Counted from the first letter of the stretch, positions 18,259 to 27,707 are shown. The stretch: DNA of 46,911 bases from Phocaeicola sp. (GCA_029257865.1 JARIAN010000020.1:1-46911), one strand, 5' to 3'. Notes: generated from the sequence alone by a model not told the origin. Translations and numbers: made by a program.

Positions 18259-18289
18259 TTTGCCAATTCAGAAAACATCCCTAGCTTTG
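18259..18289 (+). promoter_or_regulatory. Ribonucleotide reductase promoter
   Basis: TTTG at 18259-18262, 19 bases, TAGCTTTG at 18282-18289: a textbook Bacteroides promoter. The leader to the GTG start is about 65 bases. Confidence 0.75.
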
Positions 18290-18360
18290 CAGCAGTTTAT
18301 TAATAATAGTGTTACTTCTACTACAAACGCTAACATAATAAACTAATATATATTACAATC

Positions 18361-20907
18361 GTGAACAAACAAACCTTCAGCTATGACGAAGCGTATAACG
18401 CTGCGTTACAGTATTTCAATGGAGATGAACTAGCAGCCCGTGTTTGGGTGAACAAATACGCAGTAAAAGATTCTTTTGGTAATATTTACGAAAAATCGCC
18501 AGAAGATATGCATTGGCGTATCGCAAACGAAGTGGCTCGCATAGAAGCCAAATATCCCAATCCGCTCAGCGCAAAAGAACTTTTCGACTTACTTGACCAT
18601 TTCAAGTACATTGTTCCACAAGGCAGCCCAATGACAGGCATCGGAAATGACTTTCAGGTAGCCTCTCTGTCTAACTGCTTTGTTATCGGACTGGAAGGGA
18701 GCGCCGACTCTTATGGAGGCATCATCCGTATTGACGAGGAACAGGTTCAACTGATGAAAAGACGCGGTGGCGTAGGTCACGACCTTTCACATATCCGTCC
18801 TAAAGGCTCTCCAGTAAAAAACTCCGCACTGACTTCTACCGGGCTGGTTCCTTTTATGGAACGCTACTCTAACTCTACACGAGAAGTGGCTCAAGACGGA
18901 CGACGTGGAGCACTTATGCTGAGCGTTTCCATCAAGCACCCAGACTCTGAATCATTCATTGACGCAAAAATGACTGAAGGTAAAGTTACAGGTGCCAATG
19001 TTTCTGTAAAATTGGATGATGAATTCATGCAGGCTGCAGTAGAAGAACGCACCTACATACAAAAATACCCTATCGATTCGGACACTCCTCTTTACCAAAA
19101 AGAGATTAATGCTTCTGCCTTGTGGAAGAAAATCGTACACAACGCATGGAAATCAGCCGAACCTGGCGTATTGTTCTGGGATACCATCATCAGAGAATCA
19201 GTTCCTGACTGCTATGCCGACTTAGGTTTCCGTACCGTATCGACTAATCCTTGCGGTGAAATTCCATTGTGCCCATACGACTCTTGCCGCCTATTGGCTA
19301 TCAACCTTTATTCGTATGTAACCAATCCATTTACCCCAGAAGCCACATTCGACTTCGAGTTGTTCAAAAAGCATGTCAGAATTGCACAACGCATTATGGA
19401 CGACATCATCGACCTCGAGTTGGAAAAGATTGAGCGCATCATGGATAAAATAGACAGCGACCCTGAAAGCGATGAAATCAAAAGCACAGAACGTCATCTT
19501 TGGGAAAAAATCTACCGCAAATCTGGTTTAGGAAGAAGAACCGGAGTAGGAATCACTGCAGAAGGAGATATGCTGGCTGCTATGGGACTGAGATATGGCA
19601 CTGAAGATGCTACCGATTTCTCTGAAAAAGTACATCGCACAATCGCTATCGAAGCCTACCGCTCTTCTGTAAACATGGCCAAGGAAAGAGGAGCTTTTGA
19701 AATCTACAATAGTGAAAGAGAAGCAAACAATCCATTTATCAACCGTCTTAAAGAAGCCGACTCTGAACTATATGAAGAAATGAAGACCTATGGTAGACGA
19801 AATATCGCTTGCTTGACTATTGCGCCTACCGGAACAACCAGCTTGATGACTCAAACCACTTCTGGTATCGAGCCGGTCTTCATGCCGGTGTACAAAAGAA
19901 GACGCAAGGTAAACCCTAACGACACCAATGTAAGAGTGGACTTCGTGGATGAAACAGGAGACTCTTTTGAAGAATATACCGTATTTCACCATAAATTCCT
20001 CACTTGGATGAAAGCAAATGGCTATGATACCGAAAAGAATTATAGCCAAGAAGAGATTGACAACCTTGTTGCCCAATCACCTTATCATAAAGCTACCTCC
20101 AATGATGTAGACTGGCTGATGAAAGTAAAAATGCAAGGACGTATCCAAAAATGGGTAGACCATTCTATCAGTGTAACCATCAATCTGCCAAATAATGTTG
20201 ACGAAGCCCTTGTAAACAAACTGTATGTAGAAGCATGGAAATCAGGATGTAAAGGATGTACTGTTTACCGTGACGGATCGCGCTCTGGAGTACTTATCGC
20301 CACACAAAAGAAAAAAGACAAAAAGCAAGAGGAAGAATGCCACTGCAAACCACCACAGATTGTAGAAGTACGTCCTAAAATTTTGGAAGCCGATGTAGTC
20401 CGATTCCAAAACAACAAAGAAAAATGGGTGGCTTTCGTAGGTCTGCTAAATGGACATCCTTATGAAATCTTTACCGGCCTACAGGATGAAGAAGAAGGAA
20501 TCTTGCTGCCTAAGTCTGTTGTAACCGGACGCATCATCAAAAACTATGATGAAGACGGCAACAAACGCTATGACTTCCAGTTTGAAAACAAGAGAGGCTA
20601 CAAAATGACTATTGAAGGCTTGTCTGAAAAATTCAATAAAGAATACTGGAACTACGCAAAACTAATTTCAGGCGTATTACGTTGGAGAATGCCAATTGAA
20701 CAAGTTTTAAAATTGGTAGACTCTCTACAACTGGACAGCGAGAACATCAACACATGGAAAAACGGTGTGGTAAGAGCCTTGAAAAAATATGTACAAGACG
20801 GAACAGCAGCCAAAGGCATGAAATGCCCTAACTGTGGACATGAAACCCTGATTTATCAAGAAGGATGTCTCATCTGTAAAACTTGCGGCTCTTCACGTTG
20901 CGGATAA
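18361..20907 (+). CDS. nrdJ: Adenosylcobalamin-dependent (class II) ribonucleoside-diphosphate reductase
   Basis: Reduces ribonucleotides to deoxyribonucleotides with a cobalamin-derived radical, so it needs no oxygen and no separate radical subunit. It is 848 residues, GTG start. Motifs: ASLSNCFVIG with the first redox Cys near 100, a loop with DGRRGALMLSVSIKHPD, the active-site STNPCGEIPLCPYDSC (Cys298), GVGITAEGDMLAAMGLRYG, and the phosphate-binding APTGTTSLMT. A C-terminal zinc-ribbon-like tail has six cysteines (CPNCGHETLIYQEGCLICKTCG). I see no ATP-cone. The gene lies two genes from dnaA and shares a promoter-leader pattern with it. Confidence 0.93.
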   Translation: MNKQTFSYDEAYNAALQYFNGDELAARVWVNKYAVKDSFGNIYEKSPEDMHWRIANEVARIEAKYPNPLSAKELFDLLDHFKYIVPQGSPMTGIGNDFQVASLSNCFVIGLEGSADSYGGIIRIDEEQVQLMKRRGGVGHDLSHIRPKGSPVKNSALTSTGLVPFMERYSNSTREVAQDGRRGALMLSVSIKHPDSESFIDAKMTEGKVTGANVSVKLDDEFMQAAVEERTYIQKYPIDSDTPLYQKEINASALWKKIVHNAWKSAEPGVLFWDTIIRESVPDCYADLGFRTVSTNPCGEIPLCPYDSCRLLAINLYSYVTNPFTPEATFDFELFKKHVRIAQRIMDDIIDLELEKIERIMDKIDSDPESDEIKSTERHLWEKIYRKSGLGRRTGVGITAEGDMLAAMGLRYGTEDATDFSEKVHRTIAIEAYRSSVNMAKERGAFEIYNSEREANNPFINRLKEADSELYEEMKTYGRRNIACLTIAPTGTTSLMTQTTSGIEPVFMPVYKRRRKVNPNDTNVRVDFVDETGDSFEEYTVFHHKFLTWMKANGYDTEKNYSQEEIDNLVAQSPYHKATSNDVDWLMKVKMQGRIQKWVDHSISVTINLPNNVDEALVNKLYVEAWKSGCKGCTVYRDGSRSGVLIATQKKKDKKQEEECHCKPPQIVEVRPKILEADVVRFQNNKEKWVAFVGLLNGHPYEIFTGLQDEEEGILLPKSVVTGRIIKNYDEDGNKRYDFQFENKRGYKMTIEGLSEKFNKEYWNYAKLISGVLRWRMPIEQVLKLVDSLQLDSENINTWKNGVVRALKKYVQDGTAAKGMKCPNCGHETLIYQEGCLICKTCGSSRCG

Positions 20908-20929
20908 CCCAATAGTACATTATAATATA

Positions 20930-20972
20930 AACAGATGCCTTATCTCCTTTAAGATAAAGCATCTGTTTTTTA
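20930..20972 (+). terminator. Terminator of the ribonucleotide reductase gene
   Basis: AACAGATGC (20930-20938) pairs with GCATCTGTT (20959-20967), with an inner TTATCT/AGATAA stem and a T run after it. Confidence 0.85.
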
Positions 20973-21028
20973 TTTACCTGAAAAGCATTATATTCACGTC
21001 TTACACTTAATATAATTATCTACACTAT

Positions 21029-21400
21029 ATGAAAAAAGCTCAAGATATGTATATACACCTAAAAGGCCTAAAAATTTATGCCTTTCACGGAGTTTTTGCA
21101 CAAGAGAATAAAATAGGAGCCGAATACACTATCAACATCCGACTCAAAACAGACTTTTCTCAAGCCGCTCAAACCGACAAACTTGAAAATACGATTAACT
21201 ATGGAGAAGTGTTCGATGTCATAAAAAGCGAGATGAGCATTCCCTCTAAATTATTAGAGCATGTGGTCTACCGCATTGCTGAAAGACTGTTCAATGAATT
21301 TTTATCAGTAGAAGAAGTGCATATCGAACTATACAAGCAAAACCCACCGATGGGAGCCGAATGTATGCACACAGGAATAGAAGTAACCTATTTCCGATAA
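21029..21400 (+). CDS. folB: Dihydroneopterin aldolase
   Basis: Converts 7,8-dihydroneopterin to 6-hydroxymethyl-7,8-dihydropterin and glycolaldehyde in folate synthesis; acts as an octamer in the cytoplasm. It is 123 residues, the usual length. The N-terminal KGLKIYAFHGVFAQE has the conserved FHGV region, TINYGEVFDVIKSEM carries the pterin-binding Tyr, LLEHVVYRIAERL the next helix, and PPMGAECMHTGIEVTY the C-terminal strand. A start at the internal ATG (21047) would remove only six residues and cannot be excluded. Confidence 0.93.
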   Translation: MKKAQDMYIHLKGLKIYAFHGVFAQENKIGAEYTINIRLKTDFSQAAQTDKLENTINYGEVFDVIKSEMSIPSKLLEHVVYRIAERLFNEFLSVEEVHIELYKQNPPMGAECMHTGIEVTYFR

Positions 21401-21420
21401 CAAAAAACAATTAAAAAAAA

Positions 21421-21462
21421 GAAAAAAGGCATTTCCATTATTTATGAAAATGCCTTTTTTTC
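21421..21462. terminator. Terminator after folB
   Basis: AAAAAAGGCATTT and AAATGCCTTTTTT form a stem, with A and T runs on the two sides. Confidence 0.85.
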
Positions 21463-21510
21463 GCTCTTTAATAAAAGAAGCCTATCAATTCTTAAAAACA
21501 TAAGCACAAA

Positions 21511-21538
21511 AAAAATGCTACACTAATGTAGCATTTTT
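21511..21538 (-). terminator. Terminator of the tRNA-Met pair
   Basis: AAAAATGCTACA (21511-21522) with TGTAGCATTTTT (21527-21538), followed on the minus strand by T residues; it stands just beyond the 3' end of the tRNA-Met pair. Confidence 0.8.
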
Positions 21539-21540
21539 CG

Positions 21541-21614
21541 TAGCGGGACCCGGGATTGAACCGGGGACCTCATGATTATGAATCATGCGCTCTAACCAGC
21601 TGAGCTATCCCGCC
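21541..21614 (-). tRNA. tRNA-Met (CAU), copy 2
   Basis: Minus-strand cloverleaf. The anticodon stem CATGA/TCATG encloses TTCATAA, anticodon CAU. The acceptor GGCGGGA pairs with TCCCGCT through a terminal G-U, followed by A73. The T arm is GGTTCAATCC. The absence of initiator features (three G-C pairs in the anticodon stem) points to elongator tRNA-Met; a lysidine-modified tRNA-Ile2 also reads CAU and cannot be fully excluded. Identical to the copy at 21667-21740. No CCA encoded. Confidence 0.92.
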
Positions 21615-21666
21615 GTTTTAAAAACCGCCAGGCGTGGAAGCCACCCAACGGCTAAATCATTTTTCG

Positions 21667-21740
21667 TAGCGGGACCCGGGATTGAACCGGGGACCTCATG
21701 ATTATGAATCATGCGCTCTAACCAGCTGAGCTATCCCGCC
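21667..21740 (-). tRNA. tRNA-Met (CAU), copy 1
   Basis: Identical in all 74 bases to the neighbour at 21541-21614 and nearer to the promoter. The shared block also includes nine bases beyond the 3' end (CATTTTTCG on the plus strand), so the pair looks like a tandem duplication. A spacer of about 50 bases separates them. Confidence 0.92.
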
Positions 21741-21760
21741 ATCTTTTCTTGATTGCGGTG

Positions 21761-21791
21761 CAAAGGTATGAGTTTATTTTTAATCTTGCAA
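21761..21791 (-). promoter_or_regulatory. tRNA-Met promoter
   Basis: TTG (rc of 21789-21791), 20 bases and TACCTTTG (rc of 21761-21768) on the minus strand, followed by CACCGCAATCAAGAAA. Confidence 0.75.
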
Positions 21792-21879
21792 GAGTAAGAA
21801 CAAAAAAAATCGATTTTTCCATTTTTTTTTGTTCAAAATGATGTTTTTCTCCGTTTTACTCAAAAAACGAAAGATTTTA

Positions 21880-21910
21880 TTGGTGCAATAAAAAAAACTT
21901 TCTATCTTTC
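21880..21910 (+). promoter_or_regulatory. Promoter of the START-like gene
   Basis: TTG at 21880-21882, 20 bases, TATCTTTC at 21903-21910 (last base off consensus). Confidence 0.5.
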
Positions 21911-21936
21911 CATCGTTAACTAATTCTATATTTATT

Positions 21937-22317
21937 ATGAAAAAAAGAATCCGCATTGAGTATCCTTTAAACTCGGCGTCTGGCAATGTCATTTGGACTG
22001 CAATCAGCACTCCATCCGGTCTTCAGCTTTGGTTTGCAGACCAAGTCTTTAAAAAGGCTAAAACCTATAATTTCAAGTGGGGAAAGACTGAAACTAGAGA
22101 TGCAGAAATTATCAGCTATCGGTCTGAATATTTCATCCGTTTTCATTGGAAAGACGAAGAACCTAGAACTTTCTTCGAATTCAAGATTCACTATAACGAA
22201 CTTACCAACGAACATCTGCTGGAAATAACCGACTTCAGCGAGCCGGAAGAAGAGGAGGATGCTATTAATTTATGGAACTCTCAAATAGATGCACTAAGAC
22301 GAATATGTGGACTATAA
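21937..22317 (+). CDS. START-like (AHSA1/START_2 type) domain protein
   Basis: 126-residue single-domain protein. The MKKRIRIEYPLNSASGNVIWTAISTPSGLQLWFADQV start is the usual opening of Bacteroidetes START_2/AHSA1-like proteins: a first strand, then the I-x-T-x-x-G-L-x-x-W-F-A helix. The strands around FKWGKTETRDAEII and RFHWKDEEPRTFFEFKI and the long C-terminal helix (LWNSQIDALRRICG) complete a helix-grip fold with a hydrophobic cavity. The Asp/Glu-rich stretch EPEEEEDA precedes the last helix. The ligand or partner is unknown. It is followed after 86 bases by the permease gene, which has its own -7 box. Confidence 0.8.
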   Translation: MKKRIRIEYPLNSASGNVIWTAISTPSGLQLWFADQVFKKAKTYNFKWGKTETRDAEIISYRSEYFIRFHWKDEEPRTFFEFKIHYNELTNEHLLEITDFSEPEEEEDAINLWNSQIDALRRICGL

Positions 22318-22364
22318 ATCTTTTAAAATATACAAAAGCATTTTATTCGCTCCTTTTTTTATGC

Positions 22365-22372
22365 TATTTTTG
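22365..22372 (+). promoter_or_regulatory. -7 box before the permease gene
   Basis: TATTTTTG, an exact consensus match, with T-rich sequence (TTTT at 22341-22344) 20 bases upstream; 31 bases before the ATG. Confidence 0.5.
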
Positions 22373-22403
22373 CATACAGAAATTTATTTATTTGTATTAA
22401 AGA

Positions 22404-24293
22404 ATGCTACGCATAAAAAAACTTGATATTTTCGTCTTGAAGAGTTTCATTTTGCTCTTTTCCGGCACATTCTTCATCTGCTTGTTCATTTTCATGATGC
22501 AGTTCTTATGGAGATATGTAGACGAATTAGTGGGAAAAGGACTTGAGATAAACATTCTAGCCCAATTCTTCTTCTACTCCGGACTCACACTTATCCCTTT
22601 GTCATTACCGCTGGCTATCCTGCTGGCGGCATTGATGACATTTGGAAACTTTGGAGAACGATACGAGCTGCTATCCATGAAAGCGGCAGGCATCCCCCTA
22701 CTCCGAATCATACGTCCGGTAGTATTGTTCTGCCTGTTTATGGGAGGAGTTTCATTCTTCTTCCAAAACATCATCGGTCCCAAAGCACAGAAGCAATTAT
22801 GGACCCTTCTAGTTTCCATGAAACAAAAGTCACCAGAAGTAGACATTCCAGAAGGCGTATTTTATAGCGACATCGACGGATACAACATCTATGTTAAAAA
22901 GAAAGACCGCGATACCGGTATATTGAAAGACATCCTTATCTACAACTTCTCGGACGGCTTTGAAAATGCACATATCATTTGGGCAGAAGAAGGAAAACTG
23001 GAACTGACAGCCGACAAACAGCACCTCTACCTCCACCTCTACAACGGAGAACAGTTTGAAAACTTGAAGTCACAGTCTGTTCTCTCAAAAAACGTACCTT
23101 ATAGAAGAGAAACTTTTGGAGAAAAGCATACACTCATCAAATTCAACACGGAATTCAATATGGTAGATGGCAATTTCTTAAACCGGCGTTCGGATATCAA
23201 GAACATGAACGAAATCGCTATCGCCATCGACTCACTAACCCATCACGCTGACAGTGTAGGACGCTCCATGCATAAAGAAATCATGCAAAGCACCTACAGG
23301 CTACCCGTATTAACGCCATCCGATTCTATCAAGCAAATCAATGAACATCTGACCTCCACCAATACCGACAGCATTTACAATGCCATGACCTCGGAGGAGA
23401 AGATAAAAATCATCAATAATACCGAAAACCGTGTTGCCTCATTGGCTTCCGACTGGAGCATGAAAGCTTTCATCAACAAGAATACAGATAGCGACATCCG
23501 CTCCCATAAATCGGACTGGCACAAAAAGATTACACTCTCTTTAGCCTGCATTTTTTTCTTCTTCATCGGGGCACCTCTAGGAGCCATTATCCGAAAAGGC
23601 GGATTGGGTATGCCGGTAGTATTGTCTGTACTTATTTTTGTTATCTACTACATCATCGACTCTGGAGCAACACGAGTAGCTAGAAGTGGTGAGATGAACA
23701 TCGTGCTAGGTACATGGATGAGCTCGCTAGTATTGGCACCATTGGGGGCGTTCTTCACTTACAAATCGAATAAAGACTCTGTGGTTTTCAACGTTGACCT
23801 ATACGCAACCTTCTTTAGAAAACTCTTTGGTATACGTCAGTCACGACATGTATTCAAGAAAGAAGTCATCATACACGACCCTAACTATGCCGGCAACAAA
23901 GAGCGACTTGCACACATGAGCAAGATGTGCAGCAAATACCTTGACACCCACCGCCTAAATAAAATGCCAAACTATTTCCGCATTTTCACAGACAACCAGC
24001 CGGATGACGTTGTTCAGACAATCAGCAAAGAACTGGAAACTGCTGTTGAAGAACTTTCCAACACTAAGGAATATTCTTTATTAACCCTCTTGAACAATTA
24101 TCCGTTTCTAGCCGTTAATTCACATAAGAGTTTGTTTTCAAACAAATGGTTGAATATACTTTCCGGAGCAGTTATCCCGGTAGGACTACTTATCTACTTA
24201 TATATATGGAGATATCGCGTCCGACTAGACGGCGACTTGAGAACTATCATAAAGAACAATACGTCGATTATAGAACTTTTAGAAAAAGAATAA
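22404..24293 (+). CDS. LptF/LptG (YjgP/YjgQ) family permease
   Basis: 629-residue membrane protein of the lipopolysaccharide-export permease family, which with LptB and LptC extracts LPS from the inner membrane. The N-terminal three-helix bundle includes [18 protein letters not shown] and [30 protein letters not shown], the last with the family's conserved proline- and glycine-rich loop. A periplasmic beta-jellyroll region follows (about 145-260), then the second bundle ([23 protein letters not shown] near 380). A C-terminal extension of about 150 residues ends in another membrane helix and is absent from enterobacterial LptF/G. It precedes ribBA by 22 bases. Confidence 0.88.
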   Translation: MLRIKKLDIFVLKSFILLFSGTFFICLFIFMMQFLWRYVDELVGKGLEINILAQFFFYSGLTLIPLSLPLAILLAALMTFGNFGERYELLSMKAAGIPLLRIIRPVVLFCLFMGGVSFFFQNIIGPKAQKQLWTLLVSMKQKSPEVDIPEGVFYSDIDGYNIYVKKKDRDTGILKDILIYNFSDGFENAHIIWAEEGKLELTADKQHLYLHLYNGEQFENLKSQSVLSKNVPYRRETFGEKHTLIKFNTEFNMVDGNFLNRRSDIKNMNEIAIAIDSLTHHADSVGRSMHKEIMQSTYRLPVLTPSDSIKQINEHLTSTNTDSIYNAMTSEEKIKIINNTENRVASLASDWSMKAFINKNTDSDIRSHKSDWHKKITLSLACIFFFFIGAPLGAIIRKGGLGMPVVLSVLIFVIYYIIDSGATRVARSGEMNIVLGTWMSSLVLAPLGAFFTYKSNKDSVVFNVDLYATFFRKLFGIRQSRHVFKKEVIIHDPNYAGNKERLAHMSKMCSKYLDTHRLNKMPNYFRIFTDNQPDDVVQTISKELETAVEELSNTKEYSLLTLLNNYPFLAVNSHKSLFSNKWLNILSGAVIPVGLLIYLYIWRYRVRLDGDLRTIIKNNTSIIELLEKE

Positions 24294-24315
24294 TTATATT
24301 TTCATAAATAGCAAT

Positions 24316-25530
24316 ATGGACAAAATCAAATTAAACACAATCGAAGAGGCACTTGAGGATTTCCGCAAAGGAGAATTTGTCATTGTAGTAGACGATGAAG
24401 ATCGTGAAAACGAAGGCGACCTGATTATAGCAGCCGAAATGATTACCCCAGAAAAAGTGAACTTCATGCTGAAGCACGCTAGAGGCTTGCTTTGTGCCCC
24501 TATCACTATGTCTCGCTGTAAAGAACTTGACCTTCCACATCAAGTGAATACTAATACTTCCATTTTAGGAACCCCTTTTACCATAACCATCGACAAACTG
24601 GAGGGATGTACTACCGGAGTTTCTGCTGCCGACCGTGCCGCTACCATCCGTGCTTTGGCTGACCCGAGTTCAAGACCTGAAACTTTTGGACGTCCAGGAC
24701 ATATCAACCCTCTTTATGCACAGGACAAAGGCGTGCTCCGCCGTGCCGGACATACTGAAGCAAGTATCGACCTAGCACGTCTGGCTGGACTATTCCCTGC
24801 TGCAGCCCTCATGGAAATCATGAATGAGGATGGTACTATGGCACGTCTGCCTGAATTGAAGAAGATGGCCGATGAATTCAACCTCAAATTAATCTCTATC
24901 GCTGACTTGATTGCATACCGTCTGAAAAAGGAGTCACTGATAGAAAAAGGTGTGGAAGTAGATATGCCTACCGAACACGGACACTTCCGTCTGATTCCTT
25001 TCCGCCAGACCAGCAACGGACTAGAGCACATAGCCCTTATCAAAGGTGAATTCAAGGAAGACGAACCCGTATTGGTACGCGTGCATTCGTCATGTGCTAC
25101 CGGTGATATCTTCGGCTCCATGAGATGCGACTGTGGCGAACAGCTGCACAAAGCAATGGAAATGATAGATCAAGCTGGCAAGGGAGCCATCATCTACTTA
25201 AACCAAGAAGGTAGAGGTATCGGACTGATGGAAAAGATGAAAGCCTACAAACTGCAGGAAGAAGGAATGGATACCGTAGATGCCAACATCCGCCTGGGAC
25301 ATGAAGCCGATGAGCGCGACTATGGAGTGGGCGCACAGATTCTACGTGAAATCGGTATTCACAAGATGCGCTTGCTGACCAACAATCCGGTAAAACGCGT
25401 TGGACTGGAAGCTTATGGTCTGGAAATTACAGAAAACGTTGCCATCGAAACTACTCCAAATAAGTATAACGAACGTTATCTGCACACCAAGAAAGAACGT
25501 ATGGGACATACCCTTCACTTCAACAAATAA
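24316..25530 (+). CDS. ribBA: Bifunctional 3,4-dihydroxy-2-butanone-4-phosphate synthase / GTP cyclohydrolase II
   Basis: Supplies both riboflavin precursors. The N-terminal RibB part (1-200) has the metal- and phosphate-binding [12 protein letters not shown], the HARGLLCAP segment, DRAATIRAL and the C-terminal [14 protein letters not shown]; it makes dihydroxybutanone phosphate from ribulose 5-phosphate. The C-terminal RibA part (205-404) has the zinc cysteines in [32 protein letters not shown], and [14 protein letters not shown]; it opens the GTP ring. The 404 residues fit the fused form. The short gap behind the permease gene leaves no room for an FMN riboswitch. Confidence 0.97.
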   Translation: MDKIKLNTIEEALEDFRKGEFVIVVDDEDRENEGDLIIAAEMITPEKVNFMLKHARGLLCAPITMSRCKELDLPHQVNTNTSILGTPFTITIDKLEGCTTGVSAADRAATIRALADPSSRPETFGRPGHINPLYAQDKGVLRRAGHTEASIDLARLAGLFPAAALMEIMNEDGTMARLPELKKMADEFNLKLISIADLIAYRLKKESLIEKGVEVDMPTEHGHFRLIPFRQTSNGLEHIALIKGEFKEDEPVLVRVHSSCATGDIFGSMRCDCGEQLHKAMEMIDQAGKGAIIYLNQEGRGIGLMEKMKAYKLQEEGMDTVDANIRLGHEADERDYGVGAQILREIGIHKMRLLTNNPVKRVGLEAYGLEITENVAIETTPNKYNERYLHTKKERMGHTLHFNK

Positions 25531-25539
25531 TTTAATATG

Positions 25540-25587
25540 ATACAACTCCTGCCAGGACCGGTCATACGGTTCAGACAGGAGTTGTAT
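25540..25587 (+). terminator. Terminator of ribBA
   Basis: ATACAACTCCTG (25540-25551) pairs with CAGGAGTTGTAT (25576-25587), followed by a T run. Confidence 0.85.
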
Positions 25588-25618
25588 ATTTTTACTCAAA
25601 CTTTTAAATCAATTTAAT

Positions 25619-26320
25619 ATGGAATTTAACCAAATATCAAGAAACTATGCAACTCAAGCAGTTCAGTCTGCCCTCATCAGAAATGTATATACATGGATGA
25701 CCCTGGCTCTGGCCATCACCGGTCTGGTAGCACTCTATATGGCCAAATCTCTCACACTCCTCTCCTTCATTTTAGGAAATAGCTTTGTTTTTTGGGGACT
25801 GCTGTTGAGTGAAATCGGACTTGTATGGTATCTGTCTACACGGATTCAGAATATCAAGTTTACTACCGCTACCATTCTCTTCATCCTTTATTCTATACTA
25901 AACGGCATGACCCTATCGGTCATCTTCATTACATACACCATGAGTTCCATTGCTTCTACCTTCTTCATTACGGCAGGCACATTTGGAGCTATGGCTCTAT
26001 TCGGCTATGTAACCAAAAAGGACCTCACCCGCATCGGAAGTTTATGCTTCATGGGAATAATCGGCATCATTATCGCCTCTATAGTCAATATTTTCCTGCA
26101 CAGCAGCATGATGAATCTCATTATCTCATTGGTGGGGGTACTGCTCTTTGTAGGACTTACCGCTTACGACTCACAAAAAATCAAGCAACTGCTCAGCGAC
26201 GAGGATATTGAAATCAATGAATCTACCCAAAAAATCGCCTTGATGGGAGCAATGACACTATACCTTGATTTCGTCAACTTGTTTCTTTATCTATTGCGGC
26301 TTCTTGGTGACAGAAAGTAA
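25619..26320 (+). CDS. Bax inhibitor-1/YccA family membrane protein
   Basis: 233 residues with about seven hydrophobic helices. The N-terminal RNYATQAVQSALIRNVYTWM is the usual amphipathic opening of the BI-1/YccA family; DLTRIGSLCFMGIIGIII and the C-terminal GLTAYDSQKIKQLL with two acidic residues (the proposed pH sensor region) are conserved, and YLDFVNLFLYLLRLL ends the protein. Bacterial members are pH-sensitive calcium-leak channels or FtsH modulators; the role here is unknown. No partner gene identifies the function. Confidence 0.88.
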   Translation: MEFNQISRNYATQAVQSALIRNVYTWMTLALAITGLVALYMAKSLTLLSFILGNSFVFWGLLLSEIGLVWYLSTRIQNIKFTTATILFILYSILNGMTLSVIFITYTMSSIASTFFITAGTFGAMALFGYVTKKDLTRIGSLCFMGIIGIIIASIVNIFLHSSMMNLIISLVGVLLFVGLTAYDSQKIKQLLSDEDIEINESTQKIALMGAMTLYLDFVNLFLYLLRLLGDRK

Positions 26321-26392
26321 AGCATTTACTTCTGTATTTCAAATAAAATGATTTACTTCGCACAAAATTTCAAACTCTAATATAAAAAAATC

Positions 26393-27586
26393 ATGATTCA
26401 ACTTTCAGAACGTTTGAACAGCCTGTCACCATCTGCGACATTGGCTATGTCTCAAAAGAGCAGTGAACTTAAAGCTCAAGGCGTAGATGTCATCAACCTG
26501 AGCGTAGGAGAACCTGACTTCAACACCCCAGACCACATTAAAGAAGCAGCAAAGAAGGCCATCGACGAGAACTTCTCTCGCTACTCTCCTGTTCCGGGAT
26601 ACCCTGCATTGCGTAACGCCATCGTAGAAAAGTTGAAAAACGAAAACGGCCTAGAATATACCGCTGCACAAATCAGCTGCGCCAACGGTGCCAAGCAGTC
26701 GGTATGCAACACCATCATGGCCATCGTAAACAAAGATGACGAAGTAATTGTTCCTGCACCATATTGGGTAAGCTACCCAGAAATGGTAAAATTGGCAGAA
26801 GGTACCCCAGTCATTGTACGTGCAGGCATTGAACAAGATTTCAAGATTACCCCAGCACAGCTGGAAGCAGCCATCACTCCTAAGACCCGTGCATTGATTC
26901 TCTGCTCACCTTCTAACCCTACCGGTTCTGTCTACTCGAAGGAAGAATTGGCAGGACTGGCTGACGTATTGGCTAAGCATGAAAGAGTAATGGTGATAGC
27001 AGATGAAATCTATGAACACATCAACTATGTAGGAAAGCACGAAAGCATCGCACAGTTTGATGAAATCAAAGACCGTGTGGCTATCGTCAACGGTGTATCT
27101 AAAGCATACGCCATGACTGGATGGCGTATCGGTTTTGTAGCCGGACCGGAATGGTTGGTGAAGGGAATCAACAAATTGCAAGGACAGTACACTTCCGGAC
27201 CATGTTCTGTATCACAGAAAGCTGCAGAAGCTGCCTATACCGGAACTCAGGCTCCTGTAGAGGAAATGCGAAAGGCTTTCGAACGCCGCCGCAACTTGAT
27301 TGTGGAACTGGCAAAGGATATTCCTGGATTTGAAGTGAACTGCCCGCAAGGAGCATTCTACCTGTTCCCTAAATGCGATTCTTTCTTCGGCAAGAAAGAT
27401 GGCGAACGTGTCATCAACAATGCAGATGATTTGGCTATGTACTTGCTTGAAGTTGGCCACGTGGCTTGCGTAGGCGGTACTTCTTTTGGTGCTCCTGAAT
27501 GCATCCGTATGAGTTACGCTACTTCTGACAAAAACATAGTGGAAGCAATGCGCCGCATCAAAGAAACTTTGGCTCGCTTAAGCTGA
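26393..27586 (+). CDS. Class I aminotransferase, aspartate aminotransferase-like
   Basis: Cytoplasmic PLP enzyme of 397 residues, fold type I, of the thermostable AspC/AspB group. Motifs: VINLSVGEPDFNTPDHIKEAA at the N-terminus, GAKQSVCNTIMAIV, the ring-stacking aromatic in PAPYWVSYPEMV, the PLP-contacting PSNPTGS and DEIYEHI, the lysine in VSKAYAMTGWRIG, and the substrate-carboxylate Arg in SFGAPECIRMSYA. The likely reaction is transamination between aspartate and 2-oxoglutarate, but related enzymes act on other amino acids. It is followed by a terminator at 27615-27652. Confidence 0.92.
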   Translation: MIQLSERLNSLSPSATLAMSQKSSELKAQGVDVINLSVGEPDFNTPDHIKEAAKKAIDENFSRYSPVPGYPALRNAIVEKLKNENGLEYTAAQISCANGAKQSVCNTIMAIVNKDDEVIVPAPYWVSYPEMVKLAEGTPVIVRAGIEQDFKITPAQLEAAITPKTRALILCSPSNPTGSVYSKEELAGLADVLAKHERVMVIADEIYEHINYVGKHESIAQFDEIKDRVAIVNGVSKAYAMTGWRIGFVAGPEWLVKGINKLQGQYTSGPCSVSQKAAEAAYTGTQAPVEEMRKAFERRRNLIVELAKDIPGFEVNCPQGAFYLFPKCDSFFGKKDGERVINNADDLAMYLLEVGHVACVGGTSFGAPECIRMSYATSDKNIVEAMRRIKETLARLS

Positions 27587-27614
27587 TAAGTTGCATCCAT
27601 ATTTCTTATATAGT

Positions 27615-27652
27615 AAAACTGTCCCTTCATTCCTTTGTTGGGGCAGTTTTTT
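27615..27652 (+). terminator. Terminator of the aminotransferase gene
   Basis: AAAACTGTCCC with GGGGCAGTTTT form a stem with one wobble, followed by T residues. Confidence 0.85.
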
Positions 27653-27666
27653 CATCTTCTTGAATG

Positions 27667-27707
27667 AAAATCCCTCTTGCTTCGGCATCCTACCAAAACA
27701 AGAGGGA
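27667..27707 (-). terminator. Terminator of the PurF-like gene
   Basis: TCCCTCTTG (27671-27679) with CAAGAGGGA (27699-27707); the minus-strand reading ends in four T. Confidence 0.7.

Larger units (their letters stand above)
17722..18360. other. AT-rich intergenic region with TTATC motifs
   Basis: No gene. It carries divergent promoters and a cluster of TTATC-type motifs related to the DnaA box (TTATCACCA 17957, TTATCAACC 17978, TTATCCTAA 18060, TTATCCCCT 18082, TTATCAACA 18191, TTATCATCA 18224, and TTATCAACA on the minus strand at 18234-18242). An AGGTT/AACCT hairpin lies at 17974-17987. I could not see a NrdR box or cobalamin riboswitch. Confidence 0.5.

Noticed and set aside
17722-18360. 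Cobalamin riboswitch or NrdR boxes before the class II reductase
   Set aside because: I found no B12-box or NrdR consensus; the leader after the promoter is only about 65 bases, too short for a cobalamin riboswitch.
24294-24315. FMN riboswitch before ribBA
   Set aside because: Only 22 bases separate ribBA from the upstream gene.
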